Source: Choristoneura fumiferana (lineage: Eukaryota; Arthropoda; Insecta; Lepidoptera; Tortricidae). From it: DNA of 64,000 bases. Under the pieces are notes generated by a model. That model worked only from the letters and a program-made list of their open reading frames with translations. It ran no database searches and had not been told where the DNA came from. A program made the translations under genes and the position numbers. The stretch lies in contig NC_133472.1 in the NCBI RefSeq assembly GCF_025370935.1, positions 36,908,884 to 36,972,883 of the forward strand. The letters run 5' to 3'. Of the stretch, positions 53,505 through 64,000 are shown in pieces (the stretch's first letter is position 1; each line of letters opens with the position of its first letter).

Positions 53505-54324
53505 CTAAGCATTGTTAGCCGTTGCTAATTTTAATATTAAATTAGATTACAATAGAAAATGAAGTAAATAATTAAAACATGATTTACTAATTAGGCATAT
53601 ACTATTATTTTACATAATCAGTAATAATACATATCAAATAATTTGATTACAAACATTAAAATTGTAAAGTATAAATAATAAAATTGATTCCATTTGACAT
53701 AATTTCATTAGACATAATTTTACAACAGATATATTTTACTAAACATGATTGCAATATTATATATAATAATAAATTCATTTAAATAATTTAAATTCAATAA
53801 ATAAATTCATTTCAATTATTAAAATTCCACAAATAAATTCATTAAAATTATTATAATACTACATTGGTGGGCAGATTTTATGCCAAATCTTATCATTCGT
53901 GCAATTATGGCTAATCAAATAAATTTATGCGTTGAATTACAAAACACGACAGCTGAAAAAAGTGCCATAGTGGCCATGTGTCGGCATTTCGTGGCGTATA
54001 TGGAACGATTTTCAGTTTTTTTGTCGGCTGTGGCCGACTATAACGGTTAAAAGGTTAAATATTTATTAAAATTGTCATCTCATGTCAATGTTGCTTTATA
54101 GTCAAATAATCGTCAGATTTGTAATATAACTTCATGATAATTTGTGTACAAATAGAAAAGAGTCAAAATAACTGCAATCGTTACAAAGGATCTCGCTTCG
54201 CCCCATTGGATCTGTGCAGTTTGTAAAATTAGCTAAGTGACAAAACATACAAGTAATTACATTTTAATACTTTAATGGCGCTTAATTTCGAAATGTTACA
54301 CATCCTCTACAAGCAAAACCGACT
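53505..54324. other. AT-rich region, nothing recognised
   Basis: Dense A/T with ATAAATTCATT-like short repeats near 53760-53870. No gene is seen. Confidence 0.4.
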
Positions 54325-54333
54325 ATCTGCGCC
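54325..54333. repeat. Target-site duplication of the P-like element, left copy
   Basis: ATCTGCGCC here equals 59122-59130. P-superfamily elements make 8-bp duplications; nine matching bases allow an 8-bp duplication plus a chance match. Confidence 0.7.
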
Positions 54334-54829
54334 CTCGGAACAATAACTAGCATGGAAGCCAGCCTAAAATATGAAATTAAATGCATATATTTGTTTTCTT
54401 TTTACTTACGATGTTAATAGTGCGTAGGAAAGAGATACATAATACAGTTCCGTTTCGTTATCGTGCAGGTTGTCACAAGCTTATTTTTAGCTAGTAGTGG
54501 GCTTATTATCGACGTTGTCATGTCGATATCAGTCATCAAAGCAAATTAGTATAAATTATGGTTACTGATAAATGAAATAAGAGCTGATATATTAAGAAAA
54601 ACTTCGAATTACTACAAGATAATAGGCGATCTAAAGACGAAAATTTTAGTATCTTTTTCAAGACTTTAATTATCTATTTCTTGAATTCATCAGAGTCATT
54701 TCGCGAAAATAATATAACATTCTTGTGACTATTCTTGCAAATGATATTTAAAAAATCTGTTTGTATCATTATCTAGTTAGTTATTATCATTATCATTAGC
54801 ATTAGGTACCTATCTAGTGTGTAAAGCCT

Positions 54830-54972
54830 CAGTTTGCCAGCGAATGGCGTCAGTTAGCGGCGCAAATTTTCTGACGCCGCTAATTTTCTGTCTTAGCTTT
54901 TGGCTATACATTAGAGAGAGAAAGAGCACATCTGACGCCGTTCACTGATTGACGCCGTTCGCTTGGAAACTG
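54830..54972. mobile_element. MITE with CAGTTT ends (143 bp)
   Basis: CAGTTTGCCAGCGAATGGCG at the left and CGCCGTTCGCTTGGAAACTG at the right are inverted with few mismatches. An inner hairpin TTAGCGGCG ... CGCCGCTAA lies in the left half. It sits inside the P-like element, downstream of its gene. Confidence 0.75.
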
Positions 54973-55089
54973 CTACTTTAAGCATTATAAAAAAAATAAA
55001 TCAGCAGAAGTCAAAATGAAATTACTATCATTCAATAAAAAAATATATATTAATACAAATCATAAAAGTAACAATAAAACAATACACAA

Positions 55090-58000
55090 TCATTGTCCTT
55101 TAAAAATTATTGTTTTTGTTAAATGTGAGCGAATTTTTTCTTTTGGTATACTCAATTGTTTAGTGACATAATAAATCCGTATTTTAAAATATTGTTGCGC
55201 AACAGACTTAATGAGGAGATTCCTATGATCATCGTACAAGGACTGCTCTAAGGCATGATCTTTTAATTCCCAAAAAATCGTTGTTGGCGATATGTTCGAC
55301 GATACTTTATTAATCATTTCTAAGAAATTTCTAGGTTGGCCCGTAGAATTTTTTAGAATTTTTTCTGCGACTTGACATATTTTGATTTAGTCTGAGCTAG
55401 GCTTGAACAGGCCTCCCCTATTTTTTAAATTTATCAAAGATTTTCTAAAAACATTGTCTTTGTTTTGAAGCCCCTCAATGCATTTTTCGCATTTCAATGT
55501 TTTTTTTCAATTGTTCCTATGAATCCTGCTATGTATTCTACATTTTTTGAATATTCAGAAAGAGATGATGGGGGAGAAATATAGTCATGATCGTGATCTG
55601 TTATATCCAATGAATTATGTAACTCGGGCTCTAAACGTCGCCTACAGTTGGTGCTGTCGTCAATAGCTTTTTTATAATTCAAGACCGTTATTTTATCGAG
55701 AGAAATACAATTTCCGGTAGCACTGTCTTTAAACTGAGCATGTACAAGTAGTTTTTTGTATGCAGCGCAAAACATCCGTGCTGAAGGATTATTATTAAAA
55801 CCACATTTTGCCCTGATGGCCCCAAAAAATAGCTCCAGGTGGTCTTGGCTCAATTTGTACGTGCATATGTACTTCAAAGAATTAGTATCTGTAACAACGT
55901 ACATATTGTACAGTTTAATAAGAGACGACATGCATGTCAGAAAACCGCAAAATCCGGTGTGTCTGTTTGAATTAATTACTGGAGTCCCATCTTCAAGCTT
56001 TAAACTTTTAATGTAAATTTCAGCTGCTGAAAAAAATTCTATGGTTTCTTGTATGTCTTTTCCATCCATATGCTCTCATATTGTGACTGTTCATTACATC
56101 AAAAAGGTTATTAAATATCCTGATGAAAGTGACGGTGCCATCACAGTCTGAAAATTCTGGTATGCCTAGCTGCTTACAAAATTCTAAAGCATCAGCCACA
56201 GACTCGCTTAACAATTGAGTGGCCAAGCGCACTTTCATTTTCTGTTTTACGAAATTTACATGTTCATTTTTAAGCTTAGTTCCCAAATGAAGAGCTTCCT
56301 CGTTTTGGATTTTGTTAAGGAGTTCTATATAAAACCATGATACTGTGTTGCCTTGCCAATCTATGAAAGTTTTTTTATCTCCGAATGTGTTTCGGACTAA
56401 TTTAATATTGTGGCAAGGGTCTGGCCACAAGCATACTTCCTGCCCGTCGTGCGTGAAAGACGATTCTGATTTAATATCACAGCCTAAATGTGCACACATT
56501 GATTTGTTGGTAGGAGCACCATCAAAGGTGAGACTTACGACATGAATTCCACATTTTTTTAAAAGCGTAAGGCATTGTCCTATTAGCTCAGCTTTTTGCT
56601 TCGCGGTGATAGAATGGATGAGGAAATATCCAACAGGCACTTTAAATGTATCGTTTATTGCCGTTACCATAAAAGTCAGGGCTTCTTTTGCTAGTGGCAC
56701 ATCATCTGAATCAAGGTCACAACCAACGTTACTAAAGCCAAAATATTCTTTGCCATCCCACTCTACTTGCTTCCTTATAGCCATTTCATGGAATGCTAGG
56801 GCACAAAATATAGTTTTGTTGGGATTTTCTTGTGCTCTTAATTGTAATGACTCTAAAGCCTCTGTTGTAAATCCAGGTTTACAGTCTAAAGATTTATACC
56901 ATGATGATATACTTTTTGGGTGTGGTAATACGTTTTCGAATTGTTCCCTGACGAATGAGTATGCTTTTGGAGATAAGTAATGTAATGTCACTGCAAATTT
57001 TTTAATTTCTAAACTGTACTCCCTAGTAAGCACATCATCATATTGATTCTGAAGAAACCTTTTTATAACATGATTTTTATTTATACCATCTAACATGTTG
57101 ATATATTTGGTTTCGACATTTTCCAGTCTTAATTTGTCTAAAACGACTATGTAAAGATCCGCATTTTTTTTCTGTAGTCGTGTAACACGTTTAGTTAATG
57201 TGTTAATTCTTTGCAGACGGCGTTTTGAAAGCTTTTTCAAATTTTCAACATTTTCATTTTTTTTGCACTTGCAATATCCATTTCAGCTTCCTCTGTGGAT
57301 GTGCCAAGTTCAGTACTTGAAAATTTTCTTCTTAAATTAATTGGTATCTTATTCCCCGTGTTGATTTCTGTGAACGGTTCCTGAAACAAGTATAAAAAAG
57401 GATATCAAATCTCTATCTGTTAGATTTTTAATTTACCTATTTTATTTTTAGTCCTATCGTTTCGAATACTTTCAACATTCATTTTGCAGATAGACTGTTG
57501 ACATTAATATAGAAAATGTTAACTTACATAGTCTACCTGTGAACAGTATTTAGATAAATAATAAATAAATATCCGGGACAATCCACACACGGTCGTCTAA
57601 TCCCAAACTAAGTAGCGAAAGCACTTGTTCTATGGGTATTAGACAACTGTACAATTTTTATGATAAACATACTTAGATAAATGTTTTTTTTATTATAAAA
57701 ATACATATAGGTACTAAATACCCAGACTCGGAAAGTGCATTTTTGACAATACATCACCCGGCGGGAATCTAAATCATGACCCATGGAGCTCAAGAGGCAG
57801 GGTCACTACCAACTGAGCCAACGGGCCAGTCAACTTTATATTAAAGTGGTACAAAAGTCACCAGGCATCTAGTTCAAAATAAAATAATGAGCTTACCATT
57901 CTATCCTGACACTGGCGACTTGTGGATGGTTCTGCCAGACTTTCTTTTTTTTCATTGTTTGACAAGGTTCCCTGAAAACATTTCAGTGCATTGAATAAGT

Positions 58001-58743
58001 ATAACCAAGCTTTAATTTATAATAATTTTTTTATAGTTCGTAAGACAGCCTACAAATAAAATTAGAAAACACTATAATGAAAGAAAGTTAGATATGTATA
58101 TTGTATAACAGGTACGTAATATTTATTTACTTGGGCTTATCTTTGCATTATAACATTGATAAACACTATAATATTATTTCTTTATTTAAGTATTTTTTTA
58201 TAAAAGCAGGCTGCACTATGCCAAAAAACATAGTAAATACATGAAATAAAATACTACATACCACGACAAAGCTAGTTGTTTCACTTGGTATATTTAAGGT
58301 AGGAACAGCGTCGGATTTCAAACGTCTCCATTTTTTATTGTCATTTGGCACAAATGAGTCTTCCATAAAATGGCGAGAACAAAATTCTGCTGTGCTTTTT
58401 TGGAGTCCAATTGGACCTATTAATGCAAGGGCTCCATTTTATTTTCATTTCATCATCGTTAGGAAACCTGCAACAGGATCAAAATAATTATCGACAACCA
58501 TTTCTACATCACTAGTAACCTACAAGTCATACAATTTTATTTTTCAGAAAAGACTTAAAATAAAGCTAATGCGTGTATTATTTTAGTAGACAGACTACGG
58601 CACTATTTTTTCTGACTATCTATCACTTTTTTATTTCCAGTATTGAAAAATAAATCTCATACTTACCGATGAAATGTTAACAATTCATTTACATTTTCTT
58701 TTCTCGAACTGTGGGCTTTACAACCTTCCACAACACAAGACAT
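55090..58743 (-). pseudogene. THAP9/P-element-type transposase gene, four exons, with small lesions
   Basis: Exon 1 (58743-58667) starts MSCVVEGCKAHSS and ends TFHR; exon 2 (58467-58262) continues FPNDDEMKIKW and reaches SRHFMEDSF and LKSDAVPTLN. Together they form a THAP zinc finger (C..C, FHRFP, AVPT). Exon 3 is 57971-57897. Exon 4 (57380-55090) has a coiled, Lys-rich start (LSKRRLQRINTLTKRVTRLQ), then LSPKAYSFVREQF, SISSWYKSLDCKPGFT, DGAPTNKSM and DPCHNIKLVRN, the RNase H-like core with its GTP-binding insertion. TYKLSQDHLELFFGAIRAKC is the hallmark P-element C-terminal block. Introns have GTAAGT/GTATGT donors and CAG acceptors, with phases matching. Lesions: one-base shifts near 58353, 57260, 56045 and 55500, all in A/T runs, and one stop near 55387. 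Transposase would bind the ends and excise the element; as read, it is inactive. Confidence 0.88.
57695..57836 (-). mobile_element. tRNA-derived SINE in intron 3 of the P-like gene
   Basis: The minus strand reads TGGCCCGTTGGCTCAGTTGG (A-box region), CCTGCCTCTTGAGCTCCATG and then a degenerate B-box, ending AATGCACTTTCCGAGTCTGG. This is a frequent lepidopteran SINE pattern. It lies between exons 3 and 4. Confidence 0.6.
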
Positions 58744-59121
58744 CGTATCCAGGTCACTGTACACCTTACTTCTGGCCGATTTCTTGGACACAAGTTAATA
58801 AAATTTCGCTATTTTCACTCCAAACCACACCAAACTCTCGACCGGTTACAATGAAACATTATGCTACAAAATTAAGATGACATGACGACTTAAGTATTTT
58901 GACGTAAAGTTGTAACTTTTTGTTTGTCAGTATTATAAGATGACCAAAGGAGACCATTTGACATTTGTCTGTTTTTTATTAGTGACACGTCCAAAAATAA
59001 TACAAACAAACAGCGGTGTTTTGTTTCACTCACACTTATGTTATGATAACTGCCAATAATGAATAAACAATATGTTAATCGGTTATTATTTTAGCCCGGC
59101 TTCCCTAGTTATTGTTCCGAG

Positions 59122-59130
59122 ATCTGCGCC
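59122..59130. repeat. Target-site duplication of the P-like element, right copy
   Basis: ATCTGCGCC, identical to 54325-54333, directly after the right inverted repeat. Confidence 0.7.
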
Positions 59131-59224
59131 CCTTTTTTTACTCACAGCGTGATTTTACCTACTTATATTGGGTATAGGCTGAATTTCCTCATACTGTTTT
59201 ACTTCCGCATACGTTATTATTCAT

Positions 59225-59325
59225 ACAAATCTCTGCCCTGGCTGGGAATCGAACCCGGGACCTCAAGCTTCGTAGTCAGGTTCTCTAACCATTTGGCCAT
59301 CCGGTCGTCCGGTTTATTTCGGTTT
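59225..59325 (-). mobile_element. tRNA-derived SINE
   Basis: The minus strand reads GGATGGCCAAATGGTTAGAG (A-box), CTGACTACGAAGCTTGAGGT and CCCGGGTTCGATTCCCAGCC (perfect B-box). The ends do not pair as a tRNA acceptor stem and SINE-like sequence continues, so it is not a tRNA gene. Confidence 0.65.
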
Positions 59326-59556
59326 CATAAGAAACGCAGAACGTTTTTAAGAACTTAATTATAACCTATGGCCCATTCTACTTATTGGTCATAACGCGTT
59401 TTGGTCCATTTGGGTTATTTTTCCAATATATATTGGTCATTTCATATTTAACATGATACGATTACATTTTCCTTGCAGTTATAAAAAACACTTTAAAAGG
59501 ACTTCCGGTTAGAGAAAGCTTGGCAGACTTATTTATTATTAAAGACATTAATATTA

Positions 59557-59838
59557 CTAAACTTTCGCAACTTTTTCTTCATTTTCTACCACAAAGTTTC
59601 TATGGGAGACAAGTCCGGGCTGCTGGACGGCCATAATATGGTGGGGATTTTTTTGGACTTCAGCCACGCCATTGTTGTCGGTATGGCATGAGGCACCGTC
59701 TTGTTGAAAAGTAAATGAATTTATATGTTTTAATTTTGATATAGACGGCAGCATACTCTCTTCCAAGATGCTTCTATATTTCTCAGCGTTGACGGTTCCA
59801 TCTATAAATTGCAGAAAGCTCACACCCTGTGCCGACAT
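59557..59838 (-). pseudogene. Tc1/mariner transposase, C-terminal fragment
   Basis: The minus strand reads SAQGVSFLQFIDGTVNAEKY, RSILEESMLPSISKL and FTFQQDGASCHT (second catalytic Asp). A frame change leads to WPSSSPDLSPIETLW with the third acidic residue, then a stop. The N-terminal two thirds are missing. It directly abuts the MULE fragment at 59870. Confidence 0.8.
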
Positions 59839-59869
59839 ACAGCCACAGATTACTAGACGAATTCATCTT

Positions 59870-59995
59870 GCATTGGGGCTCGTAGAAGCACCCAGTGACC
59901 TCGCAATTTTCGAAAACGGATTCCAAAGCGTTAATTGGTGCGTTTTCATAGTCACACTTGAAGTTTTTGATAACAACACCTTTATGTTCGAGAAG
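59870..59995 (-). pseudogene. MULE transposase fragment (second-Asp region)
   Basis: The minus strand reads IKNFKCDYENAPINALESVF, ENCEVTGCFYEPQ, matching the block with the second catalytic Asp and the GC..H.. motif of MULE cores; the His is replaced. It is cut off on both sides. Confidence 0.55.
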
Positions 59996-60305
59996 TAAGG
60001 TAAGTTTTTTCAGTTTTGTTCGGCAATAATGTCACTGGTATAACATTTGTTGTTTTACTGTTATTTTCCACATCAACATGCAGAGTATATAATTAATGGA
60101 ACAGTTTAGGCACTCTGTTAAATGTGCCGTTCCCGAAATATGACGATTTGTAGCATGATGATGATTTTATGTATTATTTAGAAATATTTGTCGAAATGAT
60201 TAAAAAAAAAACAATGTGACCATCTTCTACAACCAAGAAGTTCTCCCGTAAAATGGCCGGTATTTGTACTTCTCGTAACCGAGAGAACTCTGTCTTTTTT
60301 TTAAT

Positions 60306-60690
60306 TCAAAAACCTGTGTCTCGCCCCATATAACAAACTTTTGACCTCTTCCATACGAACACATACTGAAATTCAATAACTTTTTTTTTCATAAATATGT
60401 ATGTTTCACCGGGCTCACACACTTCTTTTTTACACGAATCTATGGCGACATTTCTTACGTTCTGATTGTGATGTGGCTTGCAGACATGAGCGCTCTTTTT
60501 CAGGACGGCATCTTTTTTTCTTGGCTTAAGGTTATCGATGCGTAGCAACCTTCGGATCGATTTGCACACTTCCAATTAACAGTACCACCTTTTTTATCGG
60601 TGTGGCTGTAATTATATTTGTCACGTTGGTAAATAAGAGTAGGTTTTCCCTTTTGATTTTCTATGAATATTATTTCGCTGCTCATTGTGA
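60306..60690 (-). pseudogene. FLYWCH domain and linker of a MULE transposase
   Basis: From 60685 the minus strand reads MSSEIIFIENQKGKPTLIYQ, RDKYNYSHTDKKGGTVNWKC and ANRSEGCYASITL, a well-kept FLYWCH finger. An A7 run near 60520 shifts the frame to KKSAHVCKPHHNQNVRNVAI, DSCKKEV, which supplies the final His residues and the linker. The start codon at 60685 is a good candidate for the true start. The core is missing except possibly the piece at 59870-59995. Confidence 0.75.
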
Positions 60691-60699
60691 ATGACTAAT

Positions 60700-61415
60700 T
60701 TCACAGGAAACAATACCATACTGCAACTATAGTTTTTTTTATCATTGTATTTACGTGGTATTGACAAAGTCAGCAAAACTAGGTTTGGTTAAAGATAAAT
60801 TTTGATAATAACATTATATAAAAAAATGTTGCCTGACCAATTTCTTGAGAGTAAGAAGCGAACGCGCAAATGGGTCAATATCATACAATTGTTCATTAAT
60901 GAACCAAGGAACTCGTCTGAAAAAAGTTTGTTTAGTGTAGTTAGTACGAGCAAAACTGACATGGAACAATCTATGAGGACGCAAGGAGGGACATGGAACA
61001 CTAAAACTTATAATTTGTAAGAGATCCGGTCACCATATCTCATTTTTTAAGATTTAGAAAATAATATCGAATCTAGATAAAGACGTCTATTTTTAAGTAA
61101 AAGGAAATTGAAATATTTTGAAGATTGTAATGAATTATTAAAATGTTTACCAAATCTCTTGAAATTGCACGATGTCGTGAAGCGACAATTGAAAAGGAAA
61201 GAAAACCTAACCTAACAACAACAAAACAACAAAATTAAAAAGAAACCAACAATTTATTTTAAATTTAAAATTATGTACAACAATTTATGAAAATGTGATA
61301 GGTAATATAATGAATGAGTGGGTATGTATGTAAGTTTAGAGGTAGGATCGAGTGCGGAAGTGGACCGACGAAGACCGGACACCGAAGATCGAAGAGGCAC
61401 TCCGCGCTTGGTGGG
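60700..61415. other. No recognised gene
   Basis: The plus frame at 60802-61020 and others show nothing known. CCTAACCTAAC at 61205 is only two telomere-like units. From 61320 the sequence becomes GC-richer, leading into the minisatellite. Confidence 0.35.
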
Positions 61416-61417
61416 GT

Positions 61418-61629
61418 TAGCGCTCAGAGCGCCTGTCGATAGCGCTCGCAGCGCCTGGAGATAGCGTTTACAGCGCCTAGAGATAGCGCTCACAGCACCT
61501 GGGGATAGCGCTCGCAGCGCCTGGACTTAGCACTCGCAGCGCCTGGATTTAGCGCTCGCAGCGCCTGGAGATAGCGCTCGCCTGGAGATAGCGCTCGCAG
61601 CGCCTGGAGGTAGTAGTAGTAGTAGTAGA
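61418..61629. repeat. 22-bp minisatellite followed by (GTA)n
   Basis: Units of the type TAGCGCTCGCAGCGCCTGGA plus two bases repeat about nine times; one unit is short by five bases. Each unit holds a self-complementary AGCGCT. A (GTA)7-like run follows at about 61610-61629. Minus frames over the array are Ala/Ser/Arg-rich by-products. Confidence 0.85.
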
Positions 61630-61680
61630 GGTACACGGCGTGGACACTGGTAGGCGAAAAATCCATTATTTAAGACATAC

Positions 61681-62718
61681 TGTAGTGAAGCGTACCCGAA
61701 ACACCTTGAACTTCGGGCAAGCCCCACAACACAATACTTATGTGCAATGCACCATAAATAAAACATTTAATTTTGAGATTAAATTAACAAACATTTATTA
61801 TGTACAAAAATTCAGACAGTGAGTTTACAGGGTAATATTATAGGGTTGTCACATGTATTTTATGTTAAAAGATTACCCAAATTAAGGAGGCCTACATGGG
61901 CTTTTAGAATTTTGAAAAAATATAAAATATATGGAACAGATGTTATGCGCATAAAATCTATTAAAAATAAAAAAAAGGGTTCTGACCGCGTTTGGTTAAG
62001 ATTAAGACACGAAATTTTAGCAACAAATTAGAAAAACATAGAATAAAAAAAGTAGCGATAATAGTTAAATTTAAAAAAGGTACGACACAAAATAGGGAGT
62101 CGAAGGATTACAAGATTTTGTGAAGGCAAGCCAAAAATATAAAGTTTTAAGTATAAAATTTCAATTAGATTGTGTCAATCGGTGGTGAGGAGCGGACCCC
62201 CCGTCTCAGAATCCAGGTAAAAATCCCGTCACGGAGGTGACGATAAATTAAGCCCGCAGCCGTGTGCAGTGCGCTGCACAATGTCGACAAAAATCTACAC
62301 CGTAAGATGGGAGCCGAAACTAGAAAATAGATCCGGCTTTTTTAGTAAAAGAGAGACGACAGCGAGCCTCAAGCTCGTAGCAGGTGGTAAACCGATTAAT
62401 TAGCCAGGTTACGGCTACCACTTCCTGAACACCACTATATGGGTATCACAACAAGAAATCCGAGGAATATTATACAATAATATTATTGCAAGGCACTATT
62501 GACAAGTCTCCTTCAACGGGAAAAACAAATCTGACAACTCGAATTTTCGCGTCAGCCTTGTTCCTCGTTCCCTGGATACGAAACAAACATTTAAAAAAAA
62601 ACTGAAGGAAAGAACCAGAACTAAACAAGCAGTATGTAAGCGCAAAAATAGGTTACCATTAAATTTTTTAAAACAAGGTTACATTGACATGCAGCAGAAT
62701 TATGCTGCAATACGCATA
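61681..62718 (+). repeat. 1.04-kb dispersed repeat, copy B
   Basis: Starts TGTAGTGAAGCGTACCCGAA and ends with GCAGCAGAATTATGCTGC and TACGCATA. It is nearly identical to copy A (50644-51815) apart from two deletions. It follows the 22-bp minisatellite by about 50 bp. No coding content was recognised. Confidence 0.8.
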
Positions 62719-62833
62719 GTGCGAACGCTTATGGCTATATCTACCTTAGTTTATATACCATAGGCAAAAATGAACTTAAAAGAGTGAAAAATTCAACGTA
62801 AGTAGCATAACACTACAACGAATACTAAGACCC

Positions 62834-62906
62834 TGCTAATGCATTATTACAATTCTATGACGAATTTCATCGGAAATCGTCATAGAATTGTAATAATGCA
62901 TTAGCA
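62834..62906. repeat. Perfect 30-bp inverted repeat (hairpin)
   Basis: The left arm 62834-62863 begins TGCTAATGCATTATTACAAT, and the right arm 62877-62906 is its exact reverse complement, around a 13-nt loop. There is no mismatch over 30 bp. Confidence 0.95.
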
Positions 62907-63044
62907 ATGTCTTTTGACATCTGACTTTTCAGTTGTTTTTTTTAAATAATGTGTAACCATGATTTTCATTTCAAAAGAGGTCCGGAATCATAAGTTAGAT
63001 TCATTTACGCATTTTTTGATAGATTCATCATTAATAACTTACCA

Positions 63045-63170
63045 CTTAGCCGTGGTGGCCTAGTGGTTTGACCTATGGCCTCTCAAGCAGAGGATCATAT
63101 GTTCAAACATCGGCCGCACCTCTGTATGTGCGAGATTACACTTGAAAGGCTGGGATGATGATGATGTTGA
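63045..63170 (+). mobile_element. tRNA-derived SINE
   Basis: AGCCGTGGTGGCCTAGTGGT (A-box), CTCTCAAGCAGAGGATCA, then a degraded B-box (TATGTTCAAACATC) and a (GATGAT)n tail. This is a common lepidopteran SINE pattern. Confidence 0.65.
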
Positions 63171-63174
63171 TCAT

Positions 63175-64000
63175 TGATTACTCATTACAGTCAGCCTTTT
63201 GCCTTTATGAATATGACATGTCTTTATTTCTGAAGCATTTCCGAGTAGTAGTAGGTAAGTTTTCATCTTATTTACGAGCATTATTTACCCACTTACGGCT
63301 TCGTTGAACTTTCTGTTTTGCCTTGTACTCGTATAAGCCCATAGTAGTAGTGGCCCATCATCTCGTTATTCATTTGTCAAAAGTCTTGTGCCAACGTACT
63401 GGGAGGGCTAAAATTTCTCAAAAGCATTAAGAGGAGTATAAACTTTTAATTTTAGTTCGTGGGGTAACAGACCGGCAGGATTGAAGGAATTTAAAAAAAT
63501 CTTGTTGGTAGTGCACCGTATCTTCGATGTTGCACACGGTGTCGATAGATTTGTAACATTTAAAATCTCCGTATATTTTTTTCCATAATAAGTTTGTTTA
63601 TTTCATTTACTGAATTGTTTCTCGTTTAAACTCTCGCCCTTGAACAGAGCCAATAGATTTTTTTTCTGTAAGATTTTCGATGTCGGGATAGTTAGTGATG
63701 TGCTCAACTAAATAATTCAAATTTTTGAAATAGGTCCAATAGTTTTTGAGTTCATTTGTTACAAACACACAAAAATACAAATCTTTGCTTTTTATTATAT
63801 TACTGTAGATAAAGAAAATAATTTCAAACACATTACACACACATATTTAAACGCACCAACAACAATCCACAATACAATCTCATAAACGAACAAAATTATT
63901 ATTATTATATTATAATGCACATAACATGTAATAATAACTATCTCAAGAGCATAAATAATCATTTTCATCATCATCGGAGGTAAAATCATCACCATACCTC
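63175..64000. other. AT-rich region, nothing recognised
   Basis: Two minus-strand frames of 77 and 66 codons (63607-63995) show no known motif. Simple (ATT)n-like sequence is present near 63900. Confidence 0.4.

Larger units (their letters stand above)
54334..59121 (-). mobile_element. Structurally complete P-element-like transposon, 4.8 kb
   Basis: The ends are inverted copies: CTCGGAACAATAACTAG is perfect at both ends, followed by GGAAGCC and CTAAAATA with small differences (about 38 bp in all). Outside lie direct copies of ATCTGCGCC. The interior contains a THAP/P-type transposase gene in four exons on the minus strand (58743-55090), a MITE (54830-54972) and a SINE inside intron 3. The span from end to gene is about 0.4 kb on the right and 0.75 kb on the left. 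Confidence 0.8.

Noticed and set aside
59225..59325. A genuine tRNA gene on the minus strand
   Set aside because: The A- and B-boxes are good but the ends do not pair as an acceptor stem and SINE sequence continues on both sides.
61200..61216. Telomeric CCTAA repeat
   Set aside because: Only two units are present (CCTAACCTAA), which is expected by chance.
50644..62718. The two 1.0-1.2 kb direct repeats as the two LTRs of one 12-kb retrotransposon
   Set aside because: The 9.9 kb between them holds a complete P-like element and other relics, but no gag-pol in matching orientation, and the copies have different flanks.

Overview
The window reads as a stretch of insect nuclear DNA, most likely from a moth or butterfly (Lepidoptera). 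It is AT-rich, shows no operons or dense gene packing, and is built almost wholly from transposable elements. Several repeats resemble families I know from lepidopteran genomes: the element with the arm AGGGTTCCGTTTTTGCCA, Helitron-like elements ending in GCGGGCAAAAGCTAG, tRNA-derived SINEs, and CR1/RTE-type LINE tails. I found no intact ordinary host gene. Family names rest on motifs read by eye, since no search could be run.

Layout. 1-13.7 kb: dispersed repeats, an inverted-repeat element holding a Helitron (3.6-4.1 kb), a decayed Ty1/copia pol and Tc1 transposase inside an older repeat (5.4-8.7 kb), a FLYWCH domain, a mariner fragment, and a minus-strand Helitron with an internal tandem array (12.5-13.7 kb). 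14.7-21.9 kb: FLYWCH/MULE pieces split by a MITE, a copia RNase H, LINE 3' ends, and a decayed hAT transposase (21.4-18.6 kb) interrupted by a retroposon with a 13-bp target duplication. 22-35 kb: repeats and hairpins, a Ty3/gypsy relic, a YqaJ-nuclease pseudogene, a second gypsy element without its reverse transcriptase, then an endogenous piece of a negative-strand RNA virus L gene (31.6-33.6 kb) abutting the integrase C-terminus and 3' end of a BEL/Pao element. 35-50 kb: MULE fragments, a better preserved gypsy element with an 837-codon pol and a -1 frameshift site (43.1-39.8 kb), a mariner relic, and a complete MULE-type element with 10-bp target duplications and a Helitron inside it (47.6-49.6 kb). 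50-64 kb: two copies of a 1.0-1.2 kb repeat, a structurally complete P-element-like transposon (54.3-59.1 kb) with a four-exon THAP transposase gene, more MULE/FLYWCH and mariner relics, a 22-bp minisatellite, and a perfect 30-bp hairpin.

How the parts relate. They do not form a pathway; they record successive insertions. Nesting gives relative ages, with Helitrons inside a MITE and a MULE, a retroposon inside a hAT gene, and a 1.2 kb repeat inside a unit whose uninterrupted relative lies at 22.1-22.6 kb. FLYWCH/MULE elements recur at about eight places, all but one on the minus strand. The most notable items are the viral L fragment joined head-on to a BEL retrotransposon, the complete P-like element, and the complete MULE with its nested Helitron. 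Many reading frames break by one base in A/T runs, which could be decay or assembly error.
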